Below, one piece after another: positions 6,856 through 10,172 of a DNA stretch of 10,172 bases. The stretch is taken from contig JAQTNZ010000043.1 of assembly GCA_028713595.1 (NCBI GenBank), forward strand, positions 1 to 10,172. Reading direction: 5' to 3'. Below the pieces are notes generated by a model. It ran no database searches, was not told where the DNA came from, and saw nothing but the letters and a program-made list of their open reading frames with translations. Position 1 is the first letter of the stretch; every line of letters starts with the position of its first letter. The position numbers and the translations under genes are program-made. The stretch comes from Methylovulum sp. (GTDB lineage: Bacteria > Pseudomonadota > Gammaproteobacteria > Methylococcales > Methylomonadaceae).

Positions 6856-8135
6856 TGCGCCACATCCATATCAAACAAGGCAGGATTATTGACCCTGCCA
6901 ACGACATTGATCGGATCGGTTCGATATATATTAGCGATGGCAAAATCGCCTCCGTAACCGAAGCCCCCGCCGGGTTTAACGCCGACACCGTGATTGATGC
7001 CAGCAACCAGATTGTCTGCCCAGGTTTTATTGACTTGAGCGTACGCCTGCGCGAACCGGGGCAAAGCCGCAAAGCCACCTTCAAAAGCGAAACCCAAGCC
7101 GCCGCCAGCGCCGGTGTCACCACAATGTGCCTGCAACCGGACACCAAGCCGGTGATAGACACCCCCGCCGTGGCCGAATTGATTAAAGAATTGGCGCAGA
7201 AAGCCAATTACCCGCAGGTCTACCCCATTGCCGCCCTGACCCAAAAGCTGGAGGGCAATGAATTAAGCTCCATGTTGGCCCTAAAGGAAACCGGCTGCAT
7301 TGCCGTCAGCAATGCCAACCAGCCTATCCGCAACCTGCTGATTTTAAGGCGGGCGATGGAATACGCCGCCAGCCATGACCTATTGCTGATATTCCGCCCT
7401 AACGATTACTGGCTGGGCAATAATGGTTGTGCGCATGAAGGCGCGGTCGCCACCCGCTACGGCTTGCCGAGCATCCCCGATGCGGCGGAAACCATCGCTC
7501 TGGACCAATGCCTGGAGCTTGCCGAACTGACCCGTTGCCGGGTGCATTTTGGGCAAATCAGTTGCAAGCGTTCAGTCATCAAAATCCATCAGGCCAACAA
7601 ATACGGCTTGGCGGTCAGCGCCGATGTCGCCATCCACCAACTGCACTTGACCGAAAACGACATCAGGCCGTTTGACAGCGCCTATCATGTCCTGCCGCCG
7701 TTACGCACCGAAGCCGATAAGCAATATTTGCGGCAAGGCTTGGCTAGCGGCACGATCAGCAGCATTTGCTCGGATCATCAGCCACACGACATCGATGCCA
7801 AACTCGGTGCCTTTCCCGAAACCGAGCCGGGCATATCTTCATTGGAAACACTGTTGCCATTGATGCTGAAACTGGTGTCGCAACATGCCATCACCTTGGC
7901 GCAAGGCATAGCCGCCTTAAGCGAGCAGCCGGCGCGTATCCTGAAATTGCCAAGCGGGGCGTTAACGCCCGGCTTCCCTGCCGATGTCTGTGTGTTTGAC
8001 CCTGAACTGTCGTGGCAAGTCAATGCCGAAAACTGGCGCAGCAAAGGCACCAACACCCCTTACTGGCACCGTACCTTAAAAGGCCGTGTCACCCATACCT
8101 TGCAAGCAGGGAAGCCTATTTTTTGCCTACAATAG
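6855..8135 (+). CDS. Dihydroorotase-like protein, probably inactive ATCase subunit (PyrC'/PyrX)
   Basis: The 426-residue protein has the full dihydroorotase amidohydrolase fold: the N-terminal strand region with GRIIDPANDID, PGFIDLSVRLREPGQ at 57-71, GVTTMCLQPDT near 87-97, and SDHQPHD at 306-312. Several catalytic metal ligands are replaced. The usual H-x-H is S62-V63-R64, the usual HCED reads R181-P-N-D, and the second histidine of the H-x-x-H-V-S stretch is Q234 (HFGQIS). The catalytic aspartate (D307) and the substrate-binding arginine of LREPG remain. This is the pattern of the inactive DHOase (PyrC'/PyrX) which in Pseudomonas is required to assemble active dodecameric ATCase with PyrB. 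The 1-nt overlap with pyrB supports complex formation. A separate active dihydroorotase should exist elsewhere in the genome. Confidence 0.94.
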   Translation: MRHIHIKQGRIIDPANDIDRIGSIYISDGKIASVTEAPAGFNADTVIDASNQIVCPGFIDLSVRLREPGQSRKATFKSETQAAASAGVTTMCLQPDTKPVIDTPAVAELIKELAQKANYPQVYPIAALTQKLEGNELSSMLALKETGCIAVSNANQPIRNLLILRRAMEYAASHDLLLIFRPNDYWLGNNGCAHEGAVATRYGLPSIPDAAETIALDQCLELAELTRCRVHFGQISCKRSVIKIHQANKYGLAVSADVAIHQLHLTENDIRPFDSAYHVLPPLRTEADKQYLRQGLASGTISSICSDHQPHDIDAKLGAFPETEPGISSLETLLPLMLKLVSQHAITLAQGIAALSEQPARILKLPSGALTPGFPADVCVFDPELSWQVNAENWRSKGTNTPYWHRTLKGRVTHTLQAGKPIFCLQ

Positions 8136-8175
8136 GCATAACCACACCTAGCGAACTTAGCCACCATTCAAGTGA

Positions 8176-8205
8176 AAACGCGACCATGGCAACATGGCCG
8201 CGTTT
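8176..8205. terminator. Strong hairpin with GCAA tetraloop after the pyr genes (possible bidirectional terminator)
   Basis: AAACGCG (8176-8182) pairs with CGCGTTT (8199-8205) and CCATG (8184-8188) with CATGG (8193-8197). This gives 12 of 13 possible pairs with one A-C mismatch and a 4-nt loop that reads GCAA (a GNRA tetraloop) on the plus strand. It lies about 40 nt after the stop of the last pyr gene. The T run is only three bases on the plus strand and four on the minus strand, so it is a weak intrinsic terminator by sequence, or an mRNA 3'-end stabiliser. It also lies just beyond the stop of the small minus-strand ORF, as expected between convergent genes. Confidence 0.5.
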
Positions 8206-8229
8206 AGCCGTGCAAGCCCTACGCCGACA

Positions 8230-8346
8230 TCACGGCCTAACGCTACCGTTAGACAAATAAGTGAAGAACATCGGCAAAAACACCATAATGCTATAGACCA
8301 AGGCGATACCTGCAACAACCATCAAGAAGCTATATACTATTTTCAT
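8230..8346 (-). CDS. Candidate 38-residue single-span membrane peptide
   Basis: On the minus strand an ATG at 8346 opens a 38-codon frame ending TGA. It begins MKIVYSFLMVVAGIALVYSI and ends YLSNGSVRP. Residues 2-31 are almost entirely hydrophobic, so a single membrane segment is predicted, preceded by one lysine and followed by a short polar tail with one arginine. An AGG ribosome site lies 7 nt upstream (in AGGTTAAGG), and promoter-like hexamers lie just beyond. A stem-loop follows the stop at 8176-8205, making a plausible self-contained unit convergent with the pyr genes. I do not recognise a family. It could still be chance, because hydrophobic frames this short do arise in AT-rich DNA; the ribosome site and hydrophobicity pattern are the only support. 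Confidence 0.45.
   Translation of the reverse strand: MKIVYSFLMVVAGIALVYSIMVFLPMFFTYLSNGSVRP
8237..8252. repeat. Small perfect hairpin CTAACG-N4-CGTTAG
   Basis: CTAACG (8237-8242) and CGTTAG (8247-8252) form a perfect 6-bp stem with a 4-nt loop. It overlaps the last codons of the candidate minus-strand peptide gene and lies 31 nt from the larger hairpin at 8176-8205, so the two form a tandem pair between the pyr genes and the spacer. Confidence 0.5.
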
Positions 8347-8361
8347 ACCTTAACCTGCTGT

Positions 8362-8391
8362 TTTCTAATTATAGTTTTGTTGAAATGTCAA
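8362..8391 (-). promoter_or_regulatory. Possible promoter of the small minus-strand ORF
   Basis: The minus strand has a perfect TTGACA (8386-8391). A perfect TATAAT (8368-8373) follows after only 12 bp, too short for normal sigma-70 spacing; at 18 bp there is TAGAAA (8362-8367; 4 of 6). Either -10 would give a leader of roughly 10-15 nt before the ATG at 8346. The hexamers are strong but the spacing is not ideal. Confidence 0.35.
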
Positions 8392-8960
8392 TATATACCT
8401 AATCGGACAAATAGCAAGGACAGGAATAATAACCAAAGCGGCCAAACCCTAACCCCCACAAAACCAATAATTTGTCGGTTTTTTTTACAACCGTGAAAAA
8501 AACTGGCAAAATACCCCTGTTTTTTCAAATTGGCGCACAATTCGCCATATACAAAATCTATGGCTTAATTTTATAATTCAACTTCAAGAAGTTACAGTTT
8601 TTGTGCCACCCTTTGCAATGACACCCTAACTGCTTCAAGTTACCCCGTTTAGTGACAAGAACCAGGCCGATTTGCCGACAACTTGCAGACTTTAGCCATT
8701 AAAAGCCAACACCAGCCATTCAGCGCTACCGACACCTCAACTTAAGGGCTTGGCTTGATATGCGGACAAACACAATTATTTAGTGTTTTAATATCAGTGC
8801 ATTAATAAAACGCGCTTATTTTTATTAAAAAGCAACACAATTACATTATCAAAAACAAGGCATTAACGGCATAAAAAAGTGTCATTTTTTTTTACAAACG
8901 GCTTTTAACAAAAGCATAAAAAACAGCTAACCTATTAAATTGCAAATATATTAAAATTTT
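8392..8960. other. AT-rich spacer upstream of the PEP-CTERM gene
   Basis: I see no convincing coding frame on either strand, and no tRNA-like fold. The stretch becomes strongly AT-rich from about 8760, much more than the flanking genes. It contains several short symmetries: AACTTC-AA-GAAGTT at 8580-8593, an A/T-only stem at 8494-8501 with 8520-8527, a T run preceded by GG at 8478-8486, and the palindrome at 8901-8915. Together with the sigma-54-like site just downstream, the length would leave room for upstream activator sites. Confidence 0.6.
8901..8915. repeat. Palindrome GCTTTT-AAC-AAAAGC
   Basis: A perfect 6-bp inverted repeat with a 3-nt centre, located 46 bp upstream of the sigma-54-like -24 element and 114 bp before the PEP-CTERM gene. 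It could be a regulator binding site. Nothing in the window identifies the protein, and A/T-rich palindromes of this size occur by chance. Confidence 0.35.
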
Positions 8961-8976
8961 TGGCATAAATAATGCT
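8961..8976 (+). promoter_or_regulatory. Sigma-54 (RpoN)-type -24/-12 promoter candidate
   Basis: TGGCATAAATAATGCT matches the sigma-54 consensus TGGCAC-N5-TTGCA/T with the invariant GG (8962-8963) and GC (8974-8975) at exactly the right separation (10 bp between them). TGGCA and TGCT are intact. The predicted start near 8987 leaves a leader of about 42 nt containing a TAGGA ribosome site before the ATG at 9029. PEP-CTERM genes in some proteobacteria are reported to be controlled by the PrsK/PrsR two-component system together with RpoN, which suits this site. A weaker sigma-70 alternative (TTGCAA at 8940, CATAAA at 8964, 18-bp spacing) overlaps it. Confidence 0.55.
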
Positions 8977-9028
8977 TTTATAAACACATAAAGATTTTAA
9001 CCCATATCATTATTCTTAGGACGTTTAC

Positions 9029-9784
9029 ATGTCACTTATCAACAAAATCAGTCTAGCCATTACCAGCACGTTGTTGTTGTTCGCGCTTGCCACCCCCGTA
9101 TCAGCGACAACCCTAACCGTAACCAACGTCACCCTGCCCTCCGGCACACCGTTTAACCTAACCATAACCGGCGGTTATTTTGGCTCCACGACACGCGCAA
9201 TCAGCAGTCCTTATGCGGGTCAAATCATGCTGCAAACCAAAGAGCTAGGAGCCATTGGCACATGGTGCGTGGATGACCTGCACACCATTTATTTGGGCGG
9301 CACTTACAGCTACACCACTGGCCTTTTAAAAACTGACAGCAGCGGCAGCACCTTGGCTGGTTCAAACAACTTAAGCAGCCAACAAATCCATGATGTCATG
9401 GCATTGGCGACTTATGGCAACCAAGTGCTGGCCGGCATGGCTTCAGGCATCAACCACGACATCCTGTCAGGTGAAGTCCAAGCGGCGATATGGTCGGTCA
9501 TTTACGGCGCATCCGTCACCGCCAGCGGTTCGGATGTTTCTGGCGTTTCCGCATTGACCTTCAATAACGGTGCCCAATCGCTGAAAACACTGGCGCCAAC
9601 CCTAGCCACAGGCCCTGCGGTCGCTTTGTATAACCTTGCCACCAACGGCAGCATCCTTTCCCAAAGCTTGATCGCCTCTTCGACAGAACTGGCCCGCCTA
9701 GTCCCTGAACCTAACGCCTTGGCCTTAATGTCCATTGCCTTAGCTGCGGGCGCCACTTTACGCAAACGCCGTAACAGCAACTGA
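9029..9784 (+). CDS. Secreted PEP-CTERM protein with thioester-domain-like Cys and Gln motifs
   Basis: This 251-residue exported protein has a signal peptide at 1-26 (hydrophobic core ending PVSA-TT) and a complete PEP-CTERM sorting signal. That signal comprises VPEP at 225-228, a short hydrophobic segment at about 230-244 and the basic tail RKRR at 245-248. An exosortase would cleave near the PEP motif and deliver the protein to the cell surface or exopolysaccharide matrix. The mature part is rich in Ser, Thr, Gly, Asn and Ala and has one cysteine, C80, in GTWCVDDLHTIYLGG. Further on, IHDVMALATYG (120-130) and GEVQAAIWSVIYG (148-160) resemble the aromatic-Cys and hydrophobic-Q-x-x-hydrophobic-W motifs of thioester domains. 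A TAGGA ribosome site lies 7 nt before the ATG. It stands alone between a sigma-54-like promoter and a strong terminator. Sorting-signal assignment is firm; ligand and function are unknown. Confidence 0.92.
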   Translation: MSLINKISLAITSTLLLFALATPVSATTLTVTNVTLPSGTPFNLTITGGYFGSTTRAISSPYAGQIMLQTKELGAIGTWCVDDLHTIYLGGTYSYTTGLLKTDSSGSTLAGSNNLSSQQIHDVMALATYGNQVLAGMASGINHDILSGEVQAAIWSVIYGASVTASGSDVSGVSALTFNNGAQSLKTLAPTLATGPAVALYNLATNGSILSQSLIASSTELARLVPEPNALALMSIALAAGATLRKRRNSN

Positions 9785-9797
9785 GCCAAGCACCTTT

Positions 9798-9840
9798 GCG
9801 CCATAAAAAAAGCCGCTGGATGCGGCTTTTTTTATGGCGC
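9798..9840. terminator. Bidirectional intrinsic terminator with a perfect 19-bp stem
   Basis: Arms 9798-9816 and 9822-9840 are perfectly complementary over 19 bp around a 5-nt loop (TGGAT). The GC-rich core GCCGC/GCGGC is followed by seven T on either strand (9827-9833 on the plus strand, mirrored by A 9805-9811). It therefore ends the PEP-CTERM transcript on the plus strand and the Smr gene on the minus strand, starting 13 nt and 16 nt after their stops. Confidence 0.93.
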
Positions 9841-9856
9841 GGGACTTTTAGGGGTT

Positions 9857-10172
9857 TCATGCACCGGACAACAGCACATACACCGCCCCCGTGCCGCCAT
9901 CTTTGGGAGGGGCCGAACAAAAGGCCAGCACATCCGGGTGTTGGCGCAACCAGACATTGATATTATTTTTAAGTATCGGATAGTTTTCTTGCGAACGGTA
10001 GCCTTTGCCGTGGACAATATGCACACAGCGGCAGCCTGACCTGACGCACTCACGCAGGAACACCATCAACTCCCGTTGCGCGGCATTGCTGGTAAGCCCA
10101 TGCAGATCCATTTCCGCCTCGGGCGCAAAATAACCTTGGCGCAATCTCACCAAGCTATTTTTGGCAACGCCG
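9857..10172 (-). CDS. Smr-domain protein, C-terminal part (runs off the right edge)
   Basis: About 104 codons of a minus-strand gene are present and the reading frame stays open to the window edge, so the N-terminus is missing. The visible part is a complete Smr (small MutS-related) domain: MDLHGLTSNAAQREL, then VHIVHGKGYRS, and the terminal SAPPKDGGTGAVYVLL. The DLHG and HGKG motifs and the GGTGA turn mark the nicking-endonuclease or RNA-cleaving fold. Stand-alone Smr proteins of gammaproteobacteria (SmrA/SmrB-type, YdaL/YfcN) look like this; SmrB has been linked to mRNA cleavage at collided ribosomes. Which subtype this is cannot be told without the N-terminal half. It ends 16 nt before the shared terminator. 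Confidence 0.93.
   Translation of the reverse strand, partial: GVAKNSLVRLRQGYFAPEAEMDLHGLTSNAAQRELMVFLRECVRSGCRCVHIVHGKGYRSQENYPILKNNINVWLRQHPDVLAFCSAPPKDGGTGAVYVLLSGA

Noticed and set aside
6513..7244. Minus-strand open frame of about 243 codons across the pyrB/pyrC' junction
   Set aside because: Antisense to two genes with intact family motifs, with no ribosome site or known domain.
8114..8138. Alternative hairpins at the end of the last pyr gene (GCCTATT/AATAGGC or TGCCTA/TAGGCA)
   Set aside because: The stem overlaps the stop codon and is followed by no T run, so it is not a terminator; the two pairings are small and could be chance.
8459..8486. Possible terminator AAAACC...GGTTTT followed by T's
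   Set aside because: The stem has only two G-C pairs and an 11-nt loop and lies over 300 nt from the pyr stop; too weak to call.
8194..8496. Plus-strand open frame of 100 codons after the pyr genes
   Set aside because: It starts inside the GCAA hairpin without a ribosome site, its composition is incoherent, and it runs antisense to the better-supported minus-strand peptide.

Overview
The window reads as a gammaproteobacterial chromosome segment. Two things suggest this: the conserved order gshB - tonB-like - yqgE/algH - yqgF/ruvX - pyrR - pyrB - inactive pyrC paralogue, which I know from Pseudomonas-type genomes, and L28/L33 proteins close to the gammaproteobacterial forms. A PEP-CTERM surface protein and a circularly permuted ATP-grasp/alpha-E pair would fit an exopolysaccharide-producing, environmental lineage such as the Methylococcales. 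That placement is inference only.

Layout. 1-1614 (-): start of an alpha-E gene, preceded in its operon by a complete circularly permuted ATP-grasp gene. 1615-2005: gene-free spacer. 2006-2409 (-): rpmB-rpmG, ribosomal proteins L28 and L33. 2410-2526: compact divergent promoter region. 2527-8135 (+): seven tightly packed genes for glutathione synthesis (gshB), a TonB-like energy transducer, YqgE/AlgH, the YqgF/RuvX nuclease-fold protein, PyrR, aspartate carbamoyltransferase (PyrB) and a dihydroorotase-like subunit that has lost its metal ligands. Most junctions overlap by 8 or 1 nt, so the genes are probably translationally coupled; the exception is a 28-nt gap before yqgE. 8136-9028: an AT-rich spacer with a GNRA-type hairpin, a candidate 38-residue membrane-peptide gene on the minus strand, and a sigma-54-like promoter just before the next gene. 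9029-9784 (+): a secreted PEP-CTERM protein. 9798-9840: a perfect 19-bp bidirectional terminator. 9857-10172 (-): the C-terminal part of an Smr-domain protein.

How the genes relate. PyrB and the degenerate PyrC paralogue probably form the dodecameric ATCase known from Pseudomonas, in which the DHOase-like chain is structural. PyrR is a PRPP-binding partner in the same operon. The co-transcribed gshB, tonB-like, yqgE and yqgF genes are a conserved but functionally mixed set.

The most interesting points are these. (1) The PEP-CTERM protein has one mature cysteine in a W-C-V motif and, 71 residues later, a V-Q-A-A-I-W motif. Together they resemble the Cys-Gln pair of thioester adhesin domains. 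(2) Its gene has a correctly spaced -24/-12 promoter match. (3) An unlisted small membrane-protein ORF lies on the minus strand between the pyr operon and this gene.
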